Below, piece after piece: positions 41,459 to 47,809 of a DNA stretch of 47,809 bases (the first letter of the stretch is position 1; every line of letters begins with the position of its first letter). Under the pieces are notes generated by a model. It was given only the letters and a program-made list of their open reading frames with translations. It was not told the origin of the DNA and did no database searches. This DNA is from Synergistales bacterium (GTDB taxonomy: Bacteria > Synergistota > Synergistia > Synergistales > Aminiphilaceae). A program made the translations under genes and the position numbers. The stretch is from assembly GCA_021736445.1 (NCBI GenBank), contig JAIPGA010000010.1:1-47809 (forward strand). The letters run 5' to 3'.

Positions 41459-41466
41459 GTTATATT
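41459..41466 (+). promoter_or_regulatory. Extended -10 promoter of the binding protein/HD-GYP pair
   Basis: TG at 41458-41459, then T and TATATT (41461-41466) form an extended -10 element with a weak -35. The start near 41473 lies 23 nt ahead of the GTG at 41496, which supports that start codon over upstream ones. Confidence 0.5.
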
Positions 41467-41495
41467 CATTACAGAACAGAGAGCCAGGTGGGGGA

Positions 41496-42632
41496 GTGGT
41501 CGATATCCTGGGATGGTGTAGACGCTGGACCGAAGCGGCGTGGAGGAAGCGACGGGGGCGGATGTGGCTCTGTATCGGCGGGATCGCGGTGCTCTTCGCC
41601 GGGATGATGCTGTGGGCCGCGGTGGCCTCCCGGAGTGTCAAGGTAGGGGTGGCCTACAGTGTCTTCAACAACCGCGTCACCGCGGAGACGGAGATGCTCA
41701 CCGCGGTGCGGGCCTATGTGCGCCGGCACAACAGCCGTGGCGCGCGGCCGATGCTCCGGATGGTGCCGGCCTTCTATCGCAGAACACCAAGGGAGGCCAT
41801 CCATCGGCTCGCCGAAGAAGGGGTCGCGGCGGTCATCGCCGGCACTACCTCCCATGCGGCGGAGGATCTCGCCAGGCTGGCCGCACGGGAACGGATCCCC
41901 CTGATCGCCGTCTCCGCCACCACCGCCGGTCTCACCGGACGGGACGACTGGGTCTTCCGCGTCCGCAACGACCTGGCCCAGGACGCCGTGCTCTACAGAA
42001 GGCTCTGTGCGCTCAAAGGGATCGATCGTTTCCTCGCTGTGATGCCGGCCACGAATATCGTCTACTCCGCCCAGCTGGCCCGGGAGATTGCTGACGGCGG
42101 GCCGGAGCTCTCCGGTCTGGTGGTGGCCCAGGACGGCCGGCTGGAATCCCACACCGACCGCTATGATCCGGAAGCCGTCCTGGTCACCGGCCCCGCCTCC
42201 TTTTCCGGCATGATGCTCCAGCGGGTCCGCCGGCGCTGGCCGGAGAGCCTGCTGCTCTGCGCCCCCTGGGGGATGTTTGGGCTGCCGGGCACCCACACCC
42301 CGCTTTTCTGCGGTTCCTACTACTACGTCGAACAGTTCTCCCCCTTCCACCTGGACGAGGCGCACCCCTTCCTGCAGTACTGGAACCGCCACTATGCCCT
42401 CTCCTACGACGGGACGGTGCACTACACCTTCCTGGCCATGGAGCTGCTCGTGAAGGCGCTGCGGAACAACCCTGCGGCCAGGGGGGAGGAGCTGCGGTCG
42501 CTCCTCGCGAAGGTGAGGAGCGTCGACGGGCCCGCCGGCCGCGTCTCCATCGACCGTTTCGGCGACGCCCGCGGCAGGGGCGCCGTCTTCTTCCGCGGTC
42601 CCCATGGATGGAATGAGGTGTTCCTTCAGTGA
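41496..42632 (+). CDS. Membrane-anchored type-1 periplasmic binding protein
   Basis: A 378-residue protein with a basic N-terminus, one membrane helix (about residues 25-46, LCIGGIAVLFAGMMLWAAVA) and an extracytoplasmic type-1 binding fold like those of branched-chain amino acid receptors. Visible fold elements include VGVAYSVFNNRV, AEEGVAAVIAGTTSHAAEDL and ERIPLIAVSATTAGLTGRDDWVFRV. It has no adjacent permease or ATPase. Its stop overlaps the start of the HD-GYP gene (GTGA), so it most likely acts as the sensory half of a signalling pair. The GTG at 41496 follows AGGTGGGGGA and a nearby promoter; the longer frame from 41412 starts before that promoter. Confidence 0.82.
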   Translation: MVDILGWCRRWTEAAWRKRRGRMWLCIGGIAVLFAGMMLWAAVASRSVKVGVAYSVFNNRVTAETEMLTAVRAYVRRHNSRGARPMLRMVPAFYRRTPREAIHRLAEEGVAAVIAGTTSHAAEDLARLAARERIPLIAVSATTAGLTGRDDWVFRVRNDLAQDAVLYRRLCALKGIDRFLAVMPATNIVYSAQLAREIADGGPELSGLVVAQDGRLESHTDRYDPEAVLVTGPASFSGMMLQRVRRRWPESLLLCAPWGMFGLPGTHTPLFCGSYYYVEQFSPFHLDEAHPFLQYWNRHYALSYDGTVHYTFLAMELLVKALRNNPAARGEELRSLLAKVRSVDGPAGRVSIDRFGDARGRGAVFFRGPHGWNEVFLQ

Positions 42633-44830
42633 CCGACACGATCACCACCTTCCGGAAACGTGTCCTCCTCTTCTCCCTTGCCCTGGCCCTTCTCTGTGGT
42701 GTGGCCGCCGCGGTGGCCGCCTTCTACTGGAACGAACACACCCATTTCCGCCGCATGGAATCGGAGATTCAGGGCATCGCCGGCGACAGCTCGCTCCTTC
42801 TGGAAGAGCGGGCCTCCCTGGTAGACCGGATCGCCCGGTATCAGGAGGGGGTGCAGGATGCCTTTGCCGGACATCTGGTGCCCCCGGATCTGCTCTATCT
42901 CGTCCTCTGCGACAACGACGGCAGGGTGCGGCGCACACTCTTCGGCGGCTCCATGGAGGGCTTGCGGTTCCCCAGCCGCTCTCTGCGCCGGCAATGGATG
43001 ATGAATATCCATTTCACCGGCAGCGAGCGACTCTGCCTGAGCTATGCGGCGCCCTCCCAGGGGGGATGGCTGGTCGCCGGGTTCGAACCCTCCTTTCTCT
43101 TTTCCCGCATCCAGTCGGAGCTTCCGGGGAGCATGTGGGCCCTGATCACCGAATCCCGCGGGCAGGTGCTGGCCTCCTGGAACGACCGCGAACGCTACCC
43201 CCCGGGGAGCTACGTGGCCCAGCACATGACCGTCTCGGAATCGGAGAGCGCAATGCCTTTGCGGGGGGAGATGGCCTGGGGGGCCTGGGACAGATGGCAG
43301 GCCATCCCTATGGCCCAAGGGCTGCAGATCACCGGCGGCGTCTGGCTGGACCGCATGGTCCCTGTCGCCGTGAAGGGCGGCATCGTCGCTGCTCTGGCGG
43401 TGCTGCTCCTCGGGGCGCTTCTGCTCGCCCCGCTGGACAGGGGGTTCGCCCGTGTTACCAGGAGTTTCCGGCATCTCACCTCGCTCATCGGCGAGCTGGA
43501 CGGGCGGCTCCAGCAGTCGGAGGATCCCTTCGCCGCCCTGCTGCACGCCCGGGAGAAGTGGCGGCTTCCGCTCGAGATGGGAAAGAGGGATTTCCGGGAG
43601 GCCAGACAGGTGGAAGAGGCCCTGAACAACCTGCTCAACAGTATGGGAGCCCAGGGGCAGGAGCTGGCAGCCCTCTACGAGGAAACCCGGGCCATCGAGG
43701 AGGAGCTGCAGCAGAGCAACTGGAGCCTCCGCAAGGCCTTCGGGCGTCTGGAGGAGCTGGCGACCTTCTCGCAGACCGCCATGGAAGCCCGCTCCGTCCA
43801 GGACGCCTGCACGCGGAGCATCGGCTCGCTCATTGACTTCAGCGGCGCCCGGGCCGGAACGGTGGTGGCCTTCACCAGGGAACACCAGGAGGTCGTCGCC
43901 TTCCAGGGATCGGAGGAGGCGCGCAAGGTACTGGACCAGTCGCTCCGGGGGGAGCTCTTCCGGATCTTCGGTTCCAGCGGAAAGCGTGAAAGAGAGCTCG
44001 AACGCGGGGGATTCCGGTGGTATCTCTTCCCTGTCTACTACCTCGGCGAGGCCGAGGGGGCCATTCTCCTCGCCCTGCCGCAGGGGGAACGGATGAGCAG
44101 GGAGTCCGCCGAAGCGCTCCACCTCTTTGTCCCCCACCTCGGGGGCATGCTCCACGCCCAGATACTCATGGACGAGATCCGCCACTCCTACCACTATCTC
44201 GCCGTGCGGCTCCAGCATGTATCGGCCACCTACCACGACGAGACCGGCGAGCACCTCCGCCGTATCCGGGCCTTCTCGGTCTTTCTGGCCGAGCAGTACG
44301 GACTGAACCGGCAGAACGTGGAGGATATCGGTCTGTACAGCATGCTGCACGACATCGGCAAGCTCCGGGTGCCCAGAGAGATCCTGCTCAAGCCCGGCCC
44401 GGTGACCGAAGAGGAGTTCGGCGAGATCAAACGCCACGTCCACTACGGCGTGGAGGCACTGGGCAACGCTACCTGGCTGAGCATGGCCCGGGAGATCTGC
44501 CTCTACCACCACGAACGCTGGGACGGCAGCGGCTACCCCGAAGGCCTGAGCGGCAGGCGGATCCCGCTCTCCGCGCGGATCGTGGGCCTGGCCGACGTCT
44601 ACGACGCCCTGCGGACGTCGCGGGTCTACAAGCCCGCCTTCTCCCACCAGAAGACGACCCGCATCATTCTGGAAGGAGACGGCAGGGTGCAGCCCGACCA
44701 CTTCGATCCCGATCTCCTGGAGATCTTTCGGGCGAACCACCATATCTTCGAGCGCATCTACCGCGAGGTCTCCCGGGGCGGCGAGCTCTTTGCCATCGCC
44801 GGGGAGGACTCCGGGAACGACGGGGCCTAG
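42629..44830 (+). CDS. HD-GYP domain signalling protein, probable cyclic-di-GMP phosphodiesterase
   Basis: A 733-residue sensor. A membrane helix (about 8-30) is followed by a periplasmic region (about 31-245), a second helix (about 249-272), a coiled-coil/HAMP-like linker (about 275-385), a GAF-like domain (about 390-505) and a C-terminal HD-GYP domain (about 520-725). The catalytic set is intact: HDIGK, then HVHYG, HHERWDGSGYPEGL and LADVYDALRTSR. HD-GYP proteins degrade cyclic-di-GMP or cGAMP. It starts with GTG overlapping the binding-protein stop, so the pair is translationally coupled and the binding protein may pass a ligand signal to the periplasmic domain. Confidence 0.9.
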   Translation: MTDTITTFRKRVLLFSLALALLCGVAAAVAAFYWNEHTHFRRMESEIQGIAGDSSLLLEERASLVDRIARYQEGVQDAFAGHLVPPDLLYLVLCDNDGRVRRTLFGGSMEGLRFPSRSLRRQWMMNIHFTGSERLCLSYAAPSQGGWLVAGFEPSFLFSRIQSELPGSMWALITESRGQVLASWNDRERYPPGSYVAQHMTVSESESAMPLRGEMAWGAWDRWQAIPMAQGLQITGGVWLDRMVPVAVKGGIVAALAVLLLGALLLAPLDRGFARVTRSFRHLTSLIGELDGRLQQSEDPFAALLHAREKWRLPLEMGKRDFREARQVEEALNNLLNSMGAQGQELAALYEETRAIEEELQQSNWSLRKAFGRLEELATFSQTAMEARSVQDACTRSIGSLIDFSGARAGTVVAFTREHQEVVAFQGSEEARKVLDQSLRGELFRIFGSSGKRERELERGGFRWYLFPVYYLGEAEGAILLALPQGERMSRESAEALHLFVPHLGGMLHAQILMDEIRHSYHYLAVRLQHVSATYHDETGEHLRRIRAFSVFLAEQYGLNRQNVEDIGLYSMLHDIGKLRVPREILLKPGPVTEEEFGEIKRHVHYGVEALGNATWLSMAREICLYHHERWDGSGYPEGLSGRRIPLSARIVGLADVYDALRTSRVYKPAFSHQKTTRIILEGDGRVQPDHFDPDLLEIFRANHHIFERIYREVSRGGELFAIAGEDSGNDGA

Positions 44831-44879
44831 CCGGTTGTTCCTTCCGTAGAGAAATCCGATACAAAGGTGAAGGAGACTG

Positions 44880-44908
44880 TTCCCTCTACGCTGGTGGAAT
44901 GCTATAAT
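44880..44908 (+). promoter_or_regulatory. Promoter of the envelope lipoprotein operon
   Basis: TTCCCT (44880-44885), a 17-nt spacer and a perfect TATAAT (44903-44908) place the start near 44915, about 42 nt before the ATG at 44957. The -35 is weak. Confidence 0.6.
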
Positions 44909-44956
44909 TCCCCTGTGTAAGCTGTTATATTGGCAAATGGGAAGGGGCGTGGAGTT

Positions 44957-45817
44957 ATGAGGAAGATTGCCATTGCTGTCATGGTTGCCATGGTTTCACT
45001 GCTGCTGGTTGCGGTTGCGTGCCAGGGACAGAGCGGGTCCGACGAGACGATCGCCGCACCCGACGTCAGCGAGGGTGCGGTGGTCGAGGAGAGCGAGAAC
45101 GCGAAGATCAACTGGACGGACCAGTACATCGAGGCCCGTGGTCAGGCCGTGCCCCCCACGGGGAAGGAAGGCACGGCGCAGGGCAAGCTGCTCGCCCGGC
45201 GCGGGGCCTTTGTGGACCTCCAGCGGAACCTGCTTGAGTTCATCAAGGGGGTCCGGGTGGATGCGGAGACCACCATGGAGAACTTCATGGTCGACGACTA
45301 TGTCAAGACCGAGGTCAGCGGCACCATCAAGAATGTCCAGGTGGTGGAGGCCGACTGGGACGGCGAGATCTACACCGTGGTGGGACGCGTCCGGCTGGAG
45401 AAGATCCGTACCGCCGTGGTCTCGGCGTTGCCCGAGCAGCCCGAGCCCAAGGATGTGCCGCCCAAACCGGAACCCAGGGGCACCAAGCTCACCGGCATGG
45501 TGCTGGATGCCCGCCATCTGCCGCTGATTCCGGCAATGACCTTCAAGGTCTTCGACGAGAACGGCAAGCCCGTCTACGGACTTGATTTCGTCGACCGCGA
45601 GCGATTCCTCGCCTCCGGCCTCTGCGACTACCAGTCCAACATCAGCTACGCCAAGGGCGCGCCGAGGGTGACCGACAATCCCGTCACCGTGAAGGCCGTC
45701 CGGACCAAGTCGCCGCAGAATGTGGATATCGTGATCCCCAACAGCGCCGCCGCCAAGATCCGCCGGAGCACCTACGACTTCCGGGTGCCCTGCCGGGTGA
45801 CGGTGGTGAAGCGGTGA
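44957..45817 (+). CDS. LPP20-family lipoprotein
   Basis: A 286-residue protein with a lipoprotein signal: basic MRKIAIAV, hydrophobic core and a lipobox-like AVAC at residues 19-22, with Cys22 as the lipid site. Residues about 55-165 match the LPP20 fold, including ARRGAFVDLQRNLLEFIKGV, which recurs in FlgO/LPP20-type outer-membrane proteins. The C-terminal 120 residues form a further beta-rich domain after a Pro-rich linker (LPEQPEPKDVPPKPEPRG). GTGGAG precedes the ATG. It is first of four envelope genes; a role in outer-membrane or surface assembly is inferred from neighbours. Confidence 0.82.
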   Translation: MRKIAIAVMVAMVSLLLVAVACQGQSGSDETIAAPDVSEGAVVEESENAKINWTDQYIEARGQAVPPTGKEGTAQGKLLARRGAFVDLQRNLLEFIKGVRVDAETTMENFMVDDYVKTEVSGTIKNVQVVEADWDGEIYTVVGRVRLEKIRTAVVSALPEQPEPKDVPPKPEPRGTKLTGMVLDARHLPLIPAMTFKVFDENGKPVYGLDFVDRERFLASGLCDYQSNISYAKGAPRVTDNPVTVKAVRTKSPQNVDIVIPNSAAAKIRRSTYDFRVPCRVTVVKR

Positions 45818-46989
45818 GCATGATGAGTCTTCGCAAGACGGCGGTCCCGGTGCTCGTCGCCGGCATCGCCGCCCTGCTCCTGGTCTTCGGTTCGGCGGGG
45901 ACGGCCCCGGCGGCGGAGGAGCCCATCGTCGTGGAGGCCGAAGGCTATGCGCCGGTGCTGAACGGCGACACCACCAGGGCGCGGGACGAAGCCAAACGGC
46001 AGGCCTACCGGGACGCCCTGGAAAAGGGCGTCGGGGCCTATGTCGAGGGCATCACGGAGATGAAGGACTTTCAGGTGGTCAAAGACAAGGTCTTCTCCCA
46101 GGCCCAGGGACTGGTGACGGGCTTCGAGGTTCTCGAGGAGGGCGAACGCGACGACGGTGTCTACTATATCAAGGGACGCTGCACCGTCTCGGTCCGCAAG
46201 CTCGACGGCGTACTGGGGCCGGTGGTCATCGACGCCCTGGGCAATCCCCGGGTGATGGTGATCGTCAAGGAGAGCATCGACGGCGAGGAGCCCTTTCTCT
46301 CCACCGCCGAGGGGGAGGTGCAGCGGATCTTCCAGAAGGCGGGCTACCTGATGGTGGACCCCAGGCAGGCCAGGGCCCTGGACAAACGGGCCTACGACAC
46401 GGCCAAGGAGACCGGCGACGTAGCCAGACTGCAGGAGCTGGCCGAGAGTTTCCGGGCCGATGTCATCATCTACGGCAAGGCCATGAGCTCCGTCTACGCC
46501 AACCAGAGCATCTCCGGCGTGCGGATCTACGGGGTGCAGAGCCAGTTCCAGCTCAAGGCGGTGATCACCCAGACCGCCTACGTACTGGCCACGGAGACCC
46601 CCGCGGTGCGCACCAAGGGCACCTCGCCCGGTGACGCCGCCGCCAAGGGACTCAAGCAGGTGGGCGGCGAAGCGGCGGAGAACCTGGTCCACAAGGTGGC
46701 CTACGCCCTGGTCAGCGGCAGCGCCGGCGGCGTTCCGGGACGGACGGTGAAGGTCGTGGTGGAGGAGATCGGTTTCTCCCAGGCCATGAAGCTCAAGAGC
46801 GCCCTGGAGGAGACCCGCGGGGTCACCGCCGTCTATCAGCGCGCCTTCCGGGAGGGCAAGCTGGAGCTTGACGTCAACACCGAGGGCAACGCCGAGGATC
46901 TGGCCATCCGTCTCGACGGCATGGGCCTGGAGATCACCGGCCTCACCGCGGGCACCATCGAGGCCCGGTGGCGCGGGGGATCGGAGTAG
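45814..46989 (+). CDS. FlgT-like secreted protein
   Basis: A 391-residue exported protein with a signal peptide ending near GTAPAAEEP. The N-terminal domain (about 45-130) contains RARDEAKRQAYRDALEKGVG, the hallmark helix of the FlgT N-terminal fold. A middle part (about 135-270) resembles the peptide-binding fold of FlgT/TolB-like proteins (IVKESIDGEEPFLSTAEG; RADVIIYGKAMSS), and a C-terminal alpha/beta domain follows. The start is the GTG overlapping the previous stop, or the ATGs at 45820/45823. FlgT stabilises the outer-membrane flagellar ring in Vibrio; no flagellar genes are present here, so a more general secretin- or CsgG-associated role fits better. Confidence 0.78.
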   Translation: MSMMSLRKTAVPVLVAGIAALLLVFGSAGTAPAAEEPIVVEAEGYAPVLNGDTTRARDEAKRQAYRDALEKGVGAYVEGITEMKDFQVVKDKVFSQAQGLVTGFEVLEEGERDDGVYYIKGRCTVSVRKLDGVLGPVVIDALGNPRVMVIVKESIDGEEPFLSTAEGEVQRIFQKAGYLMVDPRQARALDKRAYDTAKETGDVARLQELAESFRADVIIYGKAMSSVYANQSISGVRIYGVQSQFQLKAVITQTAYVLATETPAVRTKGTSPGDAAAKGLKQVGGEAAENLVHKVAYALVSGSAGGVPGRTVKVVVEEIGFSQAMKLKSALEETRGVTAVYQRAFREGKLELDVNTEGNAEDLAIRLDGMGLEITGLTAGTIEARWRGGSE

Positions 46990-46992
46990 ACT

Positions 46993-47460
46993 ATGTCTCT
47001 GTGTGGGCGGCGATTGGGTGTTTTCCTTGCGGCGGTGCTGTGTGTGGCCTTTCTCGCAACCGCTGCCGGTGCGCTGGAGGATGTGGATCTCCAGCGGATC
47101 TGGAAGGCCAATGGTGCGGTGGAGGGCCTCCAGGAGTTCCGCTTCGGCGTGGTGGACTGGACGGAGCAGACAGCCGTCGTGCAGGGTGAAGCGGAACTCC
47201 CGCCCGACCCCACCCCGCAGCAGAGGCTCCTGGCCGGGCGGAAGGCGCTGGTGGACGCCCGGCGCAAGCTGCTCTACCTGCTCTACGAGATGAAATTCGG
47301 CCTGCCCAAGAAGCTGACCTCCATCGAGGTGAAGGGGCACATTGTGGCGCCCCATGTCACCAGGGAGACCGTTTCCGGCGGCCGGGCGACGGCACAGGTG
47401 GTGATCCCTCTCAGACGGCTCTTTGAGACCTGTGTCATCTGGGAGGGCGAGGCGAAGTAG
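46993..47460 (+). CDS. Small secreted protein with LPP20-like features
   Basis: A 155-residue protein with a signal peptide (about 1-27, ending AAGALED) and a single domain containing QRLLAGRKALVDARRKLLYLLYEM, similar in pattern to the amphipathic helix of the LPP20-like lipoprotein three genes up. It starts 3 nt after the FlgT-like stop, without a strong ribosome-binding site, so translation is probably coupled. It most likely contributes to the same envelope complex. No specific family is assigned. Confidence 0.65.
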   Translation: MSLCGRRLGVFLAAVLCVAFLATAAGALEDVDLQRIWKANGAVEGLQEFRFGVVDWTEQTAVVQGEAELPPDPTPQQRLLAGRKALVDARRKLLYLLYEMKFGLPKKLTSIEVKGHIVAPHVTRETVSGGRATAQVVIPLRRLFETCVIWEGEAK

Positions 47461-47483
47461 CCCGTACACCAACGCGGTACGGG
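47461..47483 (+). terminator. Intercistronic hairpin before the CsgG-like gene
   Basis: CCCGTAC (47461-47467) pairs with GTACGGG (47477-47483) around a 9-nt loop immediately after the stop codon. No T-run follows. It may tune expression of the next gene rather than end transcription. Confidence 0.4.
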
Positions 47484-47523
47484 GAGATCCGAGGGGTAGG
47501 TTCATACAGGAGGGAGCAGACCT

Positions 47524-47809
47524 ATGGATAGAGGCAGACAGATTCGCGGCATCGTTTCTCTTCTCTTTCTTTTCTCTTTGGTAGTAGCGGCAGCACTGCC
47601 TGCCGGGGCGGCGACACGGATCGCCGTGGCGGATTTCGACAACAACGCCGGCGAGGGGTCCGTGCAGGTGACCGACTCCGTCCGACGGGCCATCACGGAT
47701 ATGCTCATCACGGAGCTGGCCAAGACACCGGGGCTCCAGGTGATCGAACGGTCGCGCCTGGAGGCCATCGCCAAGGAGCAACAGCTCGCGGCCTCCGGCA
47801 TGGTCGACC
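47524..47809 (+). CDS. CsgG-like secreted protein, truncated by the window end
   Basis: The first 95 residues are visible. A signal peptide (about 1-29, ending LPAGAATR) is followed by RIAVADFDNNAGE, VTDSVRRAITDMLITELAK and VIERSRLEAIAKEQQL, the classic start of the CsgG/curli-assembly and related outer-membrane channel families. There is no lipobox Cys, unlike CsgG itself, so it may be a periplasmic relative. AGGAGGGAGC precedes the ATG by about 5 nt. The C-terminal part lies outside the window. Confidence 0.82.
   Translation, partial: MDRGRQIRGIVSLLFLFSLVVAAALPAGAATRIAVADFDNNAGEGSVQVTDSVRRAITDMLITELAKTPGLQVIERSRLEAIAKEQQLAASGMVD

Noticed and set aside
1-47809. tRNA, rRNA, CRISPR array, insertion sequence or prophage
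   Set aside because: I looked for tRNA-like cloverleaf ends, regularly spaced repeats, transposase motifs and phage genes and saw none; a dedicated tRNA and CRISPR scan would settle it.

Overview
The window looks like a chromosomal piece of a Synergistetes bacterium, a Gram-negative-type anaerobe that ferments amino acids and organic acids. The best taxonomic clue is the secreted protein at 30387-32099. Its C-terminus (Thr/Pro-rich stretch, Gly-Cys-Ser-Thr-Gly-Gly, hydrophobic helix, terminal Arg cluster) matches the Synergist-CTERM sorting signal. A tripartite tricarboxylate transporter, citrate lyase, a peptide ABC importer with peptidases, NhaC, diaminopimelate dehydrogenase and polyprenyl-linked glycosylation genes all fit this. 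GC is high, roughly 60-70% in most genes; the first 5.7 kb reads clearly lower. I saw no rRNA, tRNA, insertion sequence, prophage or CRISPR array.

Layout. (1) 1-5.7 kb: a GntR/FCD regulator, the TctC-TctB-TctA uptake system, a half-size AbrB membrane protein and a PEP-mutase/isocitrate-lyase-family lyase. (2) 5.9-12.2 kb: citrate lyase subunits CitD-CitE-CitF, then separately promoted aconitase and isocitrate dehydrogenase. Together (1) and (2) read as import of a tri- or dicarboxylate and its cleavage to acetate plus oxaloacetate, or its oxidation to 2-oxoglutarate. (3) 12.3-18.2 kb, minus strand: NhaC antiporter, DapF, a membrane protein of unknown function, and an Hsp70-type ATPase whose C-terminus is a helical trunk with a hydrophobic hairpin instead of a substrate-binding domain. 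(4) 18.5-29.9 kb, plus strand: M19 dipeptidase, peptide ABC importer (five genes), LD-carboxypeptidase, meso-diaminopimelate dehydrogenase, a ThDP-dependent enzyme and a winged-helix/FCD regulator. (5) 30-32.9 kb: a 59-residue membrane protein, the Synergist-CTERM protein and a sirtuin. (6) 32.9-40.6 kb: a lipid-linked glycosylation locus (UbiA-type phosphoribosyltransferase, GT2, DUF2298 membrane protein, FAD oxidoreductase, GT39 and, divergently, an SMR-like flippase candidate). (7) 40.65-47.8 kb: a DUF4213/DUF364 protein, a membrane-anchored type-1 binding protein with an HD-GYP protein, and a cell-envelope module (LPP20-like lipoprotein, FlgT-like protein, small secreted protein, CsgG-like protein cut by the window edge).

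The strongest system-level signal is in (3) and (4). The nhaC-dapF promoter, the dipeptidase/ABC/LD-carboxypeptidase promoter and the ddh promoter each have a near-identical 15-bp palindrome at or just downstream of the inferred transcription start. The genes they control could take cell-wall peptides from uptake to free diaminopimelate and on to its oxidative deamination. I propose a diaminopimelate/muropeptide catabolic regulon, probably controlled by the regulator at 29176-29928. Second to this are the membrane-hairpin Hsp70 pair and the polyprenyl-phosphoribose-like glycosylation locus.
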